From contig NZ_BCQR01000004.1 in assembly GCF_001552175.1 (NCBI RefSeq), forward strand, positions 1 to 64,000: 64,000 nucleotides of DNA, read 5' to 3'. This stretch comes from Actinomadura kijaniata NBRC 14229. Its GTDB lineage: Bacteria > Actinomycetota > Actinomycetes > Streptosporangiales > Streptosporangiaceae. The notes beneath the pieces are model-generated. The model saw only the letters and a list, made by a program, of their open reading frames with translations. It had not been told where the DNA came from and searched no databases. Both the position numbers and the translations under genes were made by a program. This document shows positions 48,503-57,583 of this stretch, in pieces; within the stretch, counting starts at the first letter, position 1; every line of letters starts with the position of its first letter.

Positions 48503-48544
48503 CCTGGTGAGAGCGGTCACACTCGGCGTTCACCAGGCCTGGTG
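48503..48544. promoter_or_regulatory. three-arm palindromic site between pyrR and bldD
   Basis: CCTGGTGA (48503-48510) is repeated inverted as TCACCAGG (48530-48537), which with the next bases forms a perfect 14-bp palindrome CACCAGGCCTGGTG (48531-48544). The rest of 48397-48789 holds the leader and presumed promoters. Confidence 0.55.
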
Positions 48545-48789
48545 GAGCACACTCGAACGCCCGTACGGCCGGGCTCGGGGGTGATCCGGACGGCCCGGAT
48601 AGAGACCTGTAGATTCGACCGCTTTTTTCCGAACAGCTTGACCTGAGGCCGTCACCGTTTTACCGTCACTGTCCGTAACCATCCCTGGAGACGGACCCAT
48701 GGGGCCGCAACGCCGCGCGGGCCGTCTCCTCCCCGGGCCGCCGGTCCGGGGAATCGACGACGACGAAAGTGAGCCTGGGGGGCCGCGAA

Positions 48790-49284
48790 ATGCCGTCTGA
48801 ATATGCTAAGGCTCTCGGCGCGCGCCTGCGCGCCATCCGCACCCAGCAGGGCCTGTCCCTGCACGGCGTGGAGGAGAAGTCCCGGGGCCGCTGGAAGGCC
48901 GTCGTCGTGGGTTCGTACGAGCGGGGCGACCGCGCCGTCACCGTTCAGAAGCTGGCCGAGCTCGCCGATTTCTACGGCGTGCCGGTTTCCGAGTTGCTGC
49001 CCGGCGGTGCCGCGCCGAGCCCGCTCGGGCCCACGCCCAAGCTCGTCATCGATCTTGAGCGACTGCAGCAGCTTCCGAAGGACAAGGCCGGTCCTCTCGC
49101 CCGCTACGCCGCGACGATCCAGAGCCAGCGGGGCGACTACAACGGGAAGGTGCTGTCCATCCGCCAGGAGGACCTGAGGTCCCTGGCCGTCATCTACGAC
49201 AAGTCCCCGACGGAGCTGACCGAGGAGCTCATCGGCTGGGGCGTGCTGGACCCCGAGGCGCGGCGCGCCGTCGAGTCCTTCTGA
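48790..49284 (+). CDS. bldD: developmental regulator BldD
   Basis: 164 aa from the ATG at 48790 (a GTG at 48769 adds a few residues). N-terminal HTH with LRAIRTQQGLSLHGVEEKS; C-terminal c-di-GMP domain with RGD, eight residues, then RQED, the bipartite signature. With c-di-GMP it dimerises and represses sporulation genes in Streptomyces. A differentiating actinomycete is therefore likely. The pyrR-bldD arrangement is conserved. Confidence 0.97.
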   Translation: MPSEYAKALGARLRAIRTQQGLSLHGVEEKSRGRWKAVVVGSYERGDRAVTVQKLAELADFYGVPVSELLPGGAAPSPLGPTPKLVIDLERLQQLPKDKAGPLARYAATIQSQRGDYNGKVLSIRQEDLRSLAVIYDKSPTELTEELIGWGVLDPEARRAVESF

Positions 49285-49337
49285 TCCCTCTCCCACCGCG
49301 GACGGGGCGTCCCCCCGGCGTCTCGACCCCCGACACC

Positions 49338-49374
49338 GCCGAGCCCCCGCAGGGCCTCCCTGCGGGGGCTCGGC
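49338..49374. terminator. bidirectional terminator between bldD and MFS gene
   Basis: Perfect 17-bp stem (49338-49354 with 49358-49374) and a 3-nt loop. Confidence 0.9.
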
Positions 49375-49377
49375 GCG

Positions 49378-50850
49378 TCACGGGCCGGCCGCGCCGCCCG
49401 TCCTGGAGGCCGTGACGGGCCCGCCGTCCGCCGCCTCCCGGCGGTCCCCCGGGCCGTCCTCGCCGCCGCCCTCGCCGTTCCTGGGGCGCCGGGGCGCCAG
49501 CAGCGCCAGCGCCAGCACCCCGGCCATCGCGCCGCCCGCCGCCGCGAAGCCGGTGACGAAGCCGCGTTCGGCGGGGTGGCCGTGGACGGCGGACGCGGCG
49601 ACGATCACCGCGCTGACCTGGGTGCCCAGCGACGCGCCGACGGTGCGCAGCAGGGTGTTGACGCCGGTGGCGACGCCGGTCCGCTCGTGCGCGACGGCCG
49701 CGACGACCAGGTTGGCGACCGCCGCGTAGGCGAGGCCGAGCCCCGCGCCGCGCGCGACGCCGCCCGCGTAGAGCTGCCACATCGCGTCGTGCCAGAACGC
49801 CACGAACCCGTACCCGCCGCCGGTCAGGACCGCCCCGGCCAGCAGCACGGCGCGCGAGCCGACGCGGCGGTGCAGCGTCCCGGCGGCCATGCCCGCGACG
49901 GTCATGGCCGCGCCGGCGGGCAGTTGCAGCATCGCCGCCTGGGTCGCGGTGCCGCCGAACCCGAAGCCGGTCGAGGCGGGGAGCTGGACCAGCAGCGGGA
50001 ACAGCACCCCGCCCGCCATCAGGGCGTAGCCGGCCAGCACCGAGGCGGCGTTGGCGGTCCACACCCCGCGCCGCCGCATCAGCCGCAGGTCCACCAGCGG
50101 CTCGGCCACGCGGGACTCCACGCGCAGCCACACCGCCAGCAGCACGGCCGCCAGAACCGACAGGCCGATCACTCCGGGTGACGTCCAGCCCCAGTCCATG
50201 CCCTGGGTCAGCGCCGTCAGCGCGGCCACCAGGGCCCCCGCGAACAGCGCCGCGCCCCACCAGTCGACCCGGGCGGCCGGGCGCGGTGCGGACTCGGGAA
50301 CGATCCACCAGGCCGCGACCAGGCCGGGCATCAGGCCGAGCACCGGAATCCACAGCAGCCAGCGCCAGCCCGCCAGGTCGATGACCGGTCCTGCGACGCA
50401 CCACGACAGCGCGCCGCCCAGGCCGAGCATCGACGACATCAGGCCGACCGCCGGGGCGGTGCGCTCGGGCGGGAACACCTCGCGCACGATCGTGTAGGCG
50501 AGCGGGAACACGCCGCCGCCGACCCCGGCCAGCGCCCGCCCGGCCAGCATGACCGGCAGGTTCGGGGCGGCCGCGGCGGTCACCATGCCGGCGGTGGCGA
50601 CGGCCAGCACGACCAGCAGCACGCGGCGCGGCCCGTACAGGTCGCCGAGCCTGCCGACGACAGGGGTGGCGACGGCCGCCGACAGGGTCATCGCCGTCAG
50701 CGCCCAGGCGGCCCCGGCGGCGCTGGTGCGCATGTCCTGCTGGAGCAACGGGAGCGCGGGGGTCACCACGGCCATGGCCAGCGAGTAGGCCATCACGCCG
50801 AGGAAGGCCAGCAGGGGGACCAGGCCGCGCGCGCTGTTCCGTTGTCTCAC
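49378..50850 (-). CDS. MFS exporter, DHA2-like
   Basis: 490 aa, about fourteen TM segments, with motif A VGRLGDLYGPRRVL after TM2. GTG start with no clear ribosome site. Shares its upstream region and two operators with the divergent TetR gene, which probably represses it. Substrate unknown. Confidence 0.92.
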   Translation of the reverse strand: MRQRNSARGLVPLLAFLGVMAYSLAMAVVTPALPLLQQDMRTSAAGAAWALTAMTLSAAVATPVVGRLGDLYGPRRVLLVVLAVATAGMVTAAAAPNLPVMLAGRALAGVGGGVFPLAYTIVREVFPPERTAPAVGLMSSMLGLGGALSWCVAGPVIDLAGWRWLLWIPVLGLMPGLVAAWWIVPESAPRPAARVDWWGAALFAGALVAALTALTQGMDWGWTSPGVIGLSVLAAVLLAVWLRVESRVAEPLVDLRLMRRRGVWTANAASVLAGYALMAGGVLFPLLVQLPASTGFGFGGTATQAAMLQLPAGAAMTVAGMAAGTLHRRVGSRAVLLAGAVLTGGGYGFVAFWHDAMWQLYAGGVARGAGLGLAYAAVANLVVAAVAHERTGVATGVNTLLRTVGASLGTQVSAVIVAASAVHGHPAERGFVTGFAAAGGAMAGVLALALLAPRRPRNGEGGGEDGPGDRREAADGGPVTASRTGGAAGP

Positions 50851-50899
50851 GGATGCACATTCTCATAAGGGGCGAACGCCGCTTCTCGCCCGCCCCCCT

Positions 50900-50921
50900 T
50901 CACAGTCAGCGCTGACTGTGA
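50900..50921. promoter_or_regulatory. TetR operator candidate O1
   Basis: Perfect 22-bp palindrome: TCACAGTCAGC and GCTGACTGTGA. Half-site TCACAGTCAG. Confidence 0.8.
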
Positions 50922-50927
50922 GATGGT

Positions 50928-50959
50928 CGGCTTCACCGTCAGGACTGACGGTGAAGCCG
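50928..50959. promoter_or_regulatory. TetR operator candidate O2
   Basis: 15-bp arms CGGCTTCACCGTCAG and CTGACGGTGAAGCCG around GA. Same half-site family as O1 (TCACCGTCAG), centres 33 bp apart, about three helical turns. Confidence 0.8.
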
Positions 50960-50970
50960 GAGGGGGAGCG

Positions 50971-51564
50971 ATGACCCGGGTGCAGCAGCGGGACGCGACC
51001 CGCCGCCTGCTGGTGGACGCGGCGGTGGAGACGCTCATCGGGAAGGGCTACGCCGCCACCACGACGCTGGAGGTGCAGCGCCGCGCCGGGGTCAGCCGGG
51101 GCGCGCTGCTGCACCACTTCCCCACCCGCCAGGCGCTGTTCGGGGCGGCGGTCGCGGGCCTGGTGGAGCGCAACGAGCGCGCCGTCCGCGAGGCCCTGGC
51201 GACCGTCGCGCCGGGCGCCGACCCGGTGGCCCGCGCCCTGCACGTGCTGCGCGCCGCGCTGCTGACCCCCTCGTTCGGCGCGGAGCTGGAGCTGTGGACC
51301 GCCGCCCGCACCGACCCCGGCCTGCGCGCCGAGCTGCGCCGCGCCGAGGGGGCCGCCCGCCGCGACCTGTACCGGGTGATCGACGAGGTGGTGGGGCCGC
51401 GGGTCACCGCCTCCCCCGCCTACCCGGTGATCGCCGACCTGACCGTGCAGCTGCTGCGCGGCATCGCCATCTCCGACGTGCTCTACCCCGACGGCGCCGA
51501 CCGAGGGGCGCTGCTCGACCAGTGGGCGGGCGTGGTCCGCCTGATGCTGAAGGAGAACCCGTGA
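50971..51564 (+). CDS. TetR family regulator of the acyl-CoA locus
   Basis: 197 aa from the ATG at 50971, with GGAGGGGGAG upstream. HTH: TTTLEVQRRAGVSRGALLHHFPTRQALF. The C-terminal domain is of the ligand-sensing type, perhaps binding an acyl-CoA. Overlaps the next gene by 4 nt (GTGA), so it is cotranscribed with the enzymes and likely controls them and the divergent MFS. Confidence 0.94.
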   Translation: MTRVQQRDATRRLLVDAAVETLIGKGYAATTTLEVQRRAGVSRGALLHHFPTRQALFGAAVAGLVERNERAVREALATVAPGADPVARALHVLRAALLTPSFGAELELWTAARTDPGLRAELRRAEGAARRDLYRVIDEVVGPRVTASPAYPVIADLTVQLLRGIAISDVLYPDGADRGALLDQWAGVVRLMLKENP

Positions 51565-52430
51565 CGTTCGAGACCCTCCGGTACGAGACGCGGGACCGCA
51601 AGGCGTACATCACGCTCGACCGGCCCGACCGCCTCAACGCCATCGACTTCCGCATGCCGGGCGAGCTGCGCGCCGCCGTCCGCCGCGCCAACGACGACCC
51701 CGGGGTCCATGTGATCGTGCTGGCGGGCGCGGGCCGGGCGTTCTGCTCCGGCTACGACCTGAAGATCTCCGCCGAGGATGGGCAGGGCACCCAGCGGGAG
51801 CACACCTGGGATCCGATCGCGGACTACCGGGTGATGAAGGAGTTCACCGACGACTACTTCACGCTGTGGCGGTCGCTGAAGCCGACGATCGCCAAGGTCC
51901 ACGGGTACGCCATCGCGGGCGGCAGCGACATCGCGCTGTCCTGCGACATCGTGGTCATGGCCGACGACGCGCGGATCGGCTACCCGCCCGCGCGGGTGTG
52001 GGGCTGCCCCACCACCGCGATGTGGGTGTACCGGCTGGGCGCCGAGCGCGCCAAGCGCATGCTGTTCACCGGCGACACCATCGACGGGAGACAGGCCGCC
52101 GAGTGGGGCCTGGTGCTGGAGTCCGCGCCCGCCGACGAGCTGGACGCGCGGGTGGAGGAGCTGGCCGACCGGATGGCGGGCGTTCCGACCAACCAGCTCG
52201 CCATGCAGAAACTCATGATCAACCAGGCGTACGACAGCATGGGCCTGCACGGCACGCAGATCCTGGCGACGCTGTTCGACGGCATCACCCGGCACTCCCC
52301 CGAGGGCCGCTGGTTCCAGGGGTTCGCCGCCGCGCACGGCTTCCACGAGGCCGTCCGGTGGCGCGACTCGGGACGGTGGATCCCCGAGGGCGGCGGCCCG
52401 GTCCCCGCGCGCGAAGACCTGGAGGGATAG
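51561..52430 (+). CDS. enoyl-CoA hydratase/isomerase (crotonase) family protein
   Basis: 289 aa. Crotonase fold: LDRPDRLNAIDF, oxyanion-hole region FCSGYDL and HGYAIAGGSDIALSCD. At the position of the usual second catalytic Glu of enoyl-CoA hydratase the sequence reads PPARVWGCPTT, so the reaction (hydration, isomerisation or other) is not fixed. GTG start, AAGGAG nearby. Confidence 0.9.
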   Translation: MTFETLRYETRDRKAYITLDRPDRLNAIDFRMPGELRAAVRRANDDPGVHVIVLAGAGRAFCSGYDLKISAEDGQGTQREHTWDPIADYRVMKEFTDDYFTLWRSLKPTIAKVHGYAIAGGSDIALSCDIVVMADDARIGYPPARVWGCPTTAMWVYRLGAERAKRMLFTGDTIDGRQAAEWGLVLESAPADELDARVEELADRMAGVPTNQLAMQKLMINQAYDSMGLHGTQILATLFDGITRHSPEGRWFQGFAAAHGFHEAVRWRDSGRWIPEGGGPVPAREDLEG

Positions 52431-52433
52431 ACG

Positions 52434-54047
52434 ATGCTCACCGAGTCGTACTGGCCCGCCGACACCTCGCGGCCCGTGCTGGAGACGACGCCCGGCGACG
52501 TGCTGCGGCGGGCCGCCGCGAACGCCCCCGACCGGATCGCGCTGGCCGAGGTCGCCCCCGAGGCGCTGACCGGCGACGGCCGCACCGACCGCACCTGGAC
52601 CTACCGGGAGCTGCTCGACCAGGCGCACCGCGCCGCCACCTGGCTGTCGGCGCGCTTCGCGCCCGGCGAGCACGTCGCGGTGTGGGCCCCCAACGTCCCC
52701 GAGTGGGTGATCCTCCAGTACGGCGCGGCCATGGCCGGCCTGGTGCTGGTCACCGCCAACCCCGCGCTGCGCGAACCCGAGCTGGAGTACCTGCTCGCGC
52801 AGTCGCGCTCGGCGGGCGTCGCGTACGTGGACGCGTTCCGGGGCACCGACATGGCCGGGACCGTGGAGCGGATCGCCGCCCGGACCCCGGCGCTGCGCGA
52901 GCGGATCCCGCTCCGGGACTGGGCCGCCGAGATCGCCGCCGTCGGGCCGGGCCCGCTGCCGGACGTCGCGCCCGGCGACGCGGCGCAGGTCCAGTACACC
53001 TCCGGCACGACCGGCCGCCCCAAGGGGGCGCTGCTGCACCACCGGGGGCTGGTCACCAACGCGTTCCTGGTCGCCGACTGCGCCGGGTTCCCCGCGGGCG
53101 GGACGTGGGTGACGGCGCTGCCGCTGTTCCACACGGCGGGCTGCGGGCTGTCGGTGCTGGGCACGGCGGTCAACGGGGGCACGCTCGTGCTGGCGCAGTC
53201 CTTCCACCCCGAGCTGCTGCTGCGGGCGCTCCAGGACCGGCGGGGGCACCTGTTCGGGGGCGTACCGGCGATGCTGACGGCGATGCTGGCGCATCCGGGC
53301 TTCGACGCGTTCGACCTCTCGGCGCTGCGGCTGGTGATGTCGGGCGGCGACACCGTGCCGCCCGCGCTGGTGAGCGAGGCCGAACGCCGCTTCGGCGCGC
53401 GGTTCTCCACGGTGTACGGGCAGACCGAGCTGAGCCCGGTCGTCACGCAGACGTCGCCGGACGACGCCCCGGAGGACAGGGCCGGCACCGCCGGACGCCC
53501 GCTGCCGCAGGTCGAGGTGAAGGTCGTCGACCCGGCGACCGGGCAGACGACGCCGCCCGGGACGCCGGGCGAGGTCTGCGCGCGCGGCCACCAGGTGATG
53601 CTGGGCTACCTGGACCTGCCCGAGGCGACCGCCGCCACGGTCGACCCCGACGGCTGGCTGCGCACCGGCGACCTCGGCGCGCTCGACGGGCGCGGCTACC
53701 TGACCATCACCGGCCGCCGCAAGGACATGATCATCCGAGGCGGGGAGAACATCTACCCCCGCGAGATCGAGGAGGTGCTGTCCCGGCATCCGGGCGTGGC
53801 GGCGGTGGCGGTGCTGGGCGTTCCCGACCCCGGCTGGGGCGAGCAGGTCGCGGCCGTCGTGGTCCCCGCCGATCCGGACCGGCCGCCGACCGCCGCCGAG
53901 CTGCGCGACCACGTGCGCGCCCGGCTCGCCCCGCACAAGACGCCGCGGACCTGGCGGCTCGCCGGGGAGCTGCCCGCCAACGCCATGGGCAAGACGCAGA
54001 AGTTCCTGCTCCGCGACCGGCTCGCCGACCTGCCCGAGCCGCCGTGA
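52434..54047 (+). CDS. acyl-CoA synthetase / AMP-dependent ligase
   Basis: 537 aa ANL enzyme. YTSGTTGRPKGAL (P-loop), YGQTE, GWLRTGDLG, GRRKDMIIRGGENIYP and the catalytic Lys in NAMGKTQKF. Activates a carboxylic acid, probably a fatty or aromatic acid, to its CoA ester. Three nt after the crotonase stop. Confidence 0.95.
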   Translation: MLTESYWPADTSRPVLETTPGDVLRRAAANAPDRIALAEVAPEALTGDGRTDRTWTYRELLDQAHRAATWLSARFAPGEHVAVWAPNVPEWVILQYGAAMAGLVLVTANPALREPELEYLLAQSRSAGVAYVDAFRGTDMAGTVERIAARTPALRERIPLRDWAAEIAAVGPGPLPDVAPGDAAQVQYTSGTTGRPKGALLHHRGLVTNAFLVADCAGFPAGGTWVTALPLFHTAGCGLSVLGTAVNGGTLVLAQSFHPELLLRALQDRRGHLFGGVPAMLTAMLAHPGFDAFDLSALRLVMSGGDTVPPALVSEAERRFGARFSTVYGQTELSPVVTQTSPDDAPEDRAGTAGRPLPQVEVKVVDPATGQTTPPGTPGEVCARGHQVMLGYLDLPEATAATVDPDGWLRTGDLGALDGRGYLTITGRRKDMIIRGGENIYPREIEEVLSRHPGVAAVAVLGVPDPGWGEQVAAVVVPADPDRPPTAAELRDHVRARLAPHKTPRTWRLAGELPANAMGKTQKFLLRDRLADLPEPP

Positions 54048-54051
54048 CGCC

Positions 54052-55410
54052 TCAGGCGAAGCGGGGCGGGCGGCGCGGCCAGGGCCGGGCGGCCTCCAGC
54101 TGCGCGGCCAGCCCCAGCAACAGCGCCTCCCGTCCCGGCGCGGCCACCAGCTGGACCGACAGCGGCAGCCCCGACAGGCCCACGCCCATCGGGACCGAGG
54201 CCGCCGGGAACCCGGCCAGGTTCCAGGCCGCCGTCATCGGCGCGTAGAGCATCGCGGAGCCGACGCTGCGCACCCAGGCCCCGGCCACGCCCCACGAGCG
54301 GGCGGCGGGCGCGTAGCGGGCCAGGGTCGGCATCACCAGGACGTCGCGGCGCTCGAACAGCGGGGCCACGGCCGCGCGGAAGCGTTCCCGTTCGCCGGGG
54401 CGGGGCGGACGGACCCTGGCGACCAGCCGCCCGGCCCTGGCGTGCCGCCGGGTGCGCTTCTCCAGGCGCGGGTCGGCCGCGTACTGCTCGGCGTCCGCCG
54501 CGGGCAGCGCGAGCCACCGGGAGACGACGGCGGTCGCCGCCCACAGCGGATAGTCGGGATCGTCGCGGACGACGTGGTGCCCCAGCCCCACGAACGCCGC
54601 CCCGGCCTCCCGGACCGCCTGGCGGAACTCGGGGTGGATCATCACCCCGGCGGCGGGCGGCCGCACCGACAGCGCGATCCGCGTCCGCCCCGGCTCGGCG
54701 ACCCCGGCGAGCGACGGGTCGTCCGCCATCGCCGCCAGCGCCAGCGCCGCGTCGGCGACGGTCGTGGCGAGGGGCCCGTTCTCGGCCATGTGGTCCCAGG
54801 CGTCGGTGCCGATCTCGGCGGGCACCACGCCGAGGCCCGGCTTGATCCCGAACAGCCCGCAGTTGGCGGCGGGGATGCGGATGGACCCCGCGCCGTCGTT
54901 GCCGTGCGCGACGGGCGCCATGCCCGCCGCCACGGCCGCCGCCGCGCCCCCGGAGGACCCGCCCGCCGTCCGGGACGGATCCCACGGGTTGCGGCTGGTC
55001 CCGAACGCGCTGTCGGTGAACGGGTAGATGCCGAGCTCCGGCAGGTTCGTCTGCCCCACCACCACGGCCCCGGCGGCCCGCAGCCGCGCCACCACGGGGT
55101 GGTCCTTCTCCTGGGGCCCGTCGGGCGTGGCCGCCGACCCCGACCGCATCGGCTCCCCGGCGACCGGAACGTTGTCCTTGACCGGAACCGGAACCCCGGC
55201 GAGCGGCAGCTCCGCCCGGTCGGCCCGCGCGTCCACCTCGGCCGCCTCGGCGAGCGCCCGCTCCCGCCGAACCCGCGCGAACGCGCCCAGCTCGTCGTCG
55301 AGGGCGTCGATGCGCTCCAGATGCTCCCGCACGACCTCGACCGCCGTGACCTTCCCCGCCCGCACCGCCGCCGCGATCTCCGTCGCCCGCCGACCCACCC
55401 ATTCACCCAT
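54052..55410 (-). CDS. amidase signature family enzyme
   Basis: About 452 aa from the ATG at 55410 (an ATG at 55428 is also possible; neither has a clear ribosome site). Lys in [11 protein letters not shown] and the Ser/Ser pair in [15 protein letters not shown] and [13 protein letters not shown] form the Ser-Ser-Lys triad. Hydrolyses an amide; not GatA, as no gatB/C context. Convergent with the acyl-CoA synthetase, 5 nt apart. Confidence 0.9.
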   Translation of the reverse strand: MGEWVGRRATEIAAAVRAGKVTAVEVVREHLERIDALDDELGAFARVRRERALAEAAEVDARADRAELPLAGVPVPVKDNVPVAGEPMRSGSAATPDGPQEKDHPVVARLRAAGAVVVGQTNLPELGIYPFTDSAFGTSRNPWDPSRTAGGSSGGAAAAVAAGMAPVAHGNDGAGSIRIPAANCGLFGIKPGLGVVPAEIGTDAWDHMAENGPLATTVADAALALAAMADDPSLAGVAEPGRTRIALSVRPPAAGVMIHPEFRQAVREAGAAFVGLGHHVVRDDPDYPLWAATAVVSRWLALPAADAEQYAADPRLEKRTRRHARAGRLVARVRPPRPGERERFRAAVAPLFERRDVLVMPTLARYAPAARSWGVAGAWVRSVGSAMLYAPMTAAWNLAGFPAASVPMGVGLSGLPLSVQLVAAPGREALLLGLAAQLEAARPWPRRPPRFA

Positions 55411-55564
55411 AAGCCGGAAGTTTGCCATTTCATGGACATTCGCGGCGGCCCACACCTCCAGAACCCCGACGTCCGCCGAGAAGCACCAGGAGGCATCCGT
55501 GCCATGACGGCACACCGACCAGAGCCGAAAGGTCGCTCAACACGACATCGCGCCAACGGGCCGC

Positions 55565-55839
55565 GCCGGTATCGGGCTCGGCCCCAGGGGGCGGGGCGTA
55601 CACCCACAAAACCTCAATGTCCCGAAGACCGGGACAGGGGGCCGACGCCGGGAAGCACGACATCGCACCGACGGACCGCCTCGGGGGATGACGGCGCCGC
55701 CGGCGCCCCCGGAGGCCGGGGCAGGGGGCCGACGTCGAAGGCGAGATCCCGTGGAAGTACGACATCGCGCCGACGGACCGCCTCGGGGGAATTACGGTGC
55801 CGTCGGCGCGATGCCGGTATCGGGCCCGGCCCCAGGGGG
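55565..55839. repeat. nested direct repeats in the amidase-HEPN gap
   Basis: Two 27-bp copies begin GCCGGTATCGGGC (55565-55591 and 55813-55839, one mismatch). Between them, a 38-bp unit beginning GGAAG and containing ACGACATCGC, GACGGACCGCCTCGGGGGA occurs at 55651-55688 and 55753-55790. A degraded third start lies at 55541. The gap 55411-56026 has no gene I can support. Confidence 0.85.
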
Positions 55840-55874
55840 AGGGTGGACCGAGGCCCGGGTATCGGCGGACCCAT

Positions 55875-56027
55875 CTCAGCCCGCACGCGAGCGCGTCCGG
55901 AGGCTGAGGCCGGGATCGAAGCCGAAGGCGAGATCCCGGCGGAAGATCGCGGAGCGATGCAGCGCTCGCCCGCTTTTCGGTCAGCCCCGGAGCCCCCAGG
56001 GCGGAGGGGATGGGCCGGAAGGCCAAT
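55875..56027 (-). repeat. 3'-end structured repeat, copy B
   Basis: 153 bp, near-identical to 38110-38263, and reaching the last base of the HEPN gene's stop codon. Same orientation to the gene as copy A. Confidence 0.93.
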
Positions 56028-56533
56028 CAATCCAACGTCGGTTGTCCCGGGATGCCGAGGGTGTCCTCCACGAGGGACACGAAGACGCCGGCGTCGTGGA
56101 GGAGTTCGTCGGCCTCGCGCGGGGTGACGGCGCGGGGCAGGCCCGCCTCGGCGGCGGCGCGTTTGTCCGCTCCGGCGGCGAAGAACGCCGCCCACTCGCG
56201 CAGGGCCGGTTCGGCCTCGGGGAGCAGGACCCACACGCTGCGGGGACCTCGGCGGCGGCCGGGGTCCACCGGCTCCCTCGCGGCCAGCACGGCGGCGGCC
56301 GCGCGCAGGGCGGCCAGGTGGGCGCAGACGTAGCGGACGGCGGGCGAGGTCGCCTCGGCGGCCTCGGCCAGGCTCATCCGCGCCGAGTGCAGCTGCCCCG
56401 TGACCGTGTGGGCGGGGCGCGGGGCTGGGTGCGGGCGGGATCGGGGGGCGGGGGTCCCGCCGGGACGAGCGGAGTGCGCGCCCGCGTCGGCGAACGCGAA
56501 GTGGGCTCCGCGCGCGGTGGGGGTACCGGACAT
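56027..56533 (-). CDS. SAV_6107-type HEPN domain protein, LexA-controlled
   Basis: 168 aa from the ATG at 56533, with AAGGAGG five nt upstream. An N-terminal disordered part (1-50, Pro/Arg-rich) precedes a helical domain with SLAEAAEATSPAVRYVCAHLAALRAAAAVLA and VWVLLPEAEPALREWAAFFAAG, matching my memory of SAV_6107-like HEPN proteins. A perfect LexA box lies 140 nt upstream, so DNA-damage induction is likely. Function not known. Confidence 0.8.
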   Translation of the reverse strand: MSGTPTARGAHFAFADAGAHSARPGGTPAPRSRPHPAPRPAHTVTGQLHSARMSLAEAAEATSPAVRYVCAHLAALRAAAAVLAAREPVDPGRRRGPRSVWVLLPEAEPALREWAAFFAAGADKRAAAEAGLPRAVTPREADELLHDAGVFVSLVEDTLGIPGQPTLD

Positions 56534-56645
56534 AGGGCCTCCTTCCGGGGCTCGGGCCGGCCGGGCGGAGAGCTTCCCCTCTCTCCGCCCGGCCGTCCGT
56601 CCCACCGCGGCCGTCGCGCGCACGGCCACGGTGGGGACGCTGCCC

Positions 56646-56671
56646 TGATACGGTCCGCGAGTCCCGTATCA
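56646..56671. promoter_or_regulatory. 26-bp dyad upstream of the HEPN gene
   Basis: TGATACGG - 10 nt - CCGTATCA, between the LexA box and the gene. Second operator or a transcript hairpin. Confidence 0.5.
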
Positions 56672-56672
56672 C

Positions 56673-56690
56673 GTCGAACATAGGTTCGAC
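56673..56690. promoter_or_regulatory. LexA (SOS) box
   Basis: GTCGAAC-ATAG-GTTCGAC, a perfect match to the actinobacterial SOS box TCGAAC-N4-GTTCGA with both flanking bases paired. Controls the HEPN gene. Confidence 0.9.
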
Positions 56691-56788
56691 GCATTCACAG
56701 TAAACCCCGCTGGCGCCGATTCGTCAACGCGTTCGAACACGTGTCACCACCCTGGGCGACCGCGTGGATGATCTCCCAGGTCAGACGA

Positions 56789-57553
56789 TCAGCGGGGCTT
56801 TCGAACATGGACGGGGACACCGGTCCTGACGAGCTTCGGGAAGTACTCGGCGACGTGCATCGGCATTCGAACGCAGCCGTGCGAGGCCGGGGACGAGGGC
56901 ACGTCCAGCGCGCCGTGGAACGCGATGCCGCCGTTGAAGTAGATGGGGTTGTAGAGGCGCCCGAGCGGCGAGACCTCCCACCCCGAGGCGCGCCGCCCGG
57001 TCCGGAAGTCCCCGGTGCCGGTGGTCGCGTAACGGCAGCGCGCGACGGTGGCGCCGCGGTCCTTGGCGCAGTAGTACTCCCCCGACCCCGACGAGATGTG
57101 CGTGATCAGGGCGGGCCGTCCGTCCCGGTAGACCACGAGGTACTGGCGGCGCAGGTCCACGTCCACCCGGTCGCCCTCGCGTTTACGGGAGACCGGCGAC
57201 GGCTGTTTCGGGGCGTCCAGCGCCGCCCACACGCGTTTGCCGACGACGCCGTTGGGCTTGAGCCGGTGGACCTTCTGGAACGCCCACACCGCCATCCGCG
57301 TGGACGGCCCGTAGCGCCCGTCGGCCTTGCCGGGGTCGTAGCGCAGCGCCCTCAGCCGCCGCTGCAACGCCCGCACGTCCTCCCCCTTCGCCCCGGGCTT
57401 GAGCGTGCGCCGCACGGGAGCCGGGGTGGGGGCCGGGGCCGGCCTGGTGGTCGTGGGGGTCTCGGGCGTGGGCCGCGCCTGCGTCTCCTCCGGGCCGCAT
57501 CCCGCCGCGAGCAGGGCCCCGCCCGCGAGAATCACCGCGAACCGCCTCCGCAC
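56789..57553 (-). CDS. lipoprotein L,D-transpeptidase with peptidoglycan-binding domain
   Basis: 254 aa from a GTG with GGGAGGTGA upstream. Signal with lipobox LLAAGC; Pro/Thr linker; PG-binding type 1 domain (LKPGAKGEDVRALQRRL); YkuD domain with the catalytic Cys in SHGCVRM. Forms 3-3 cross-links in the cell wall, acting outside the membrane. Divergent from ybaK. Confidence 0.93.
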   Translation of the reverse strand: MRRRFAVILAGGALLAAGCGPEETQARPTPETPTTTRPAPAPTPAPVRRTLKPGAKGEDVRALQRRLRALRYDPGKADGRYGPSTRMAVWAFQKVHRLKPNGVVGKRVWAALDAPKQPSPVSRKREGDRVDVDLRRQYLVVYRDGRPALITHISSGSGEYYCAKDRGATVARCRYATTGTGDFRTGRRASGWEVSPLGRLYNPIYFNGGIAFHGALDVPSSPASHGCVRMPMHVAEYFPKLVRTGVPVHVRKPR

Positions 57554-57583
57554 GGGATCACCTCCCTCACTAGGGTTCTGCCC

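Noticed and set aside
48503..48544. BldD autoregulatory box
   Set aside because: The arms do not fit the published nTnACnC(A/T)GnGTnAn pattern, so I report only an unassigned palindrome.
54052..55410. GatA subunit of the tRNA amidotransferase
   Set aside because: It has the amidase triad, but no gatB or gatC nearby, and the sequence between motifs is unlike GatA.
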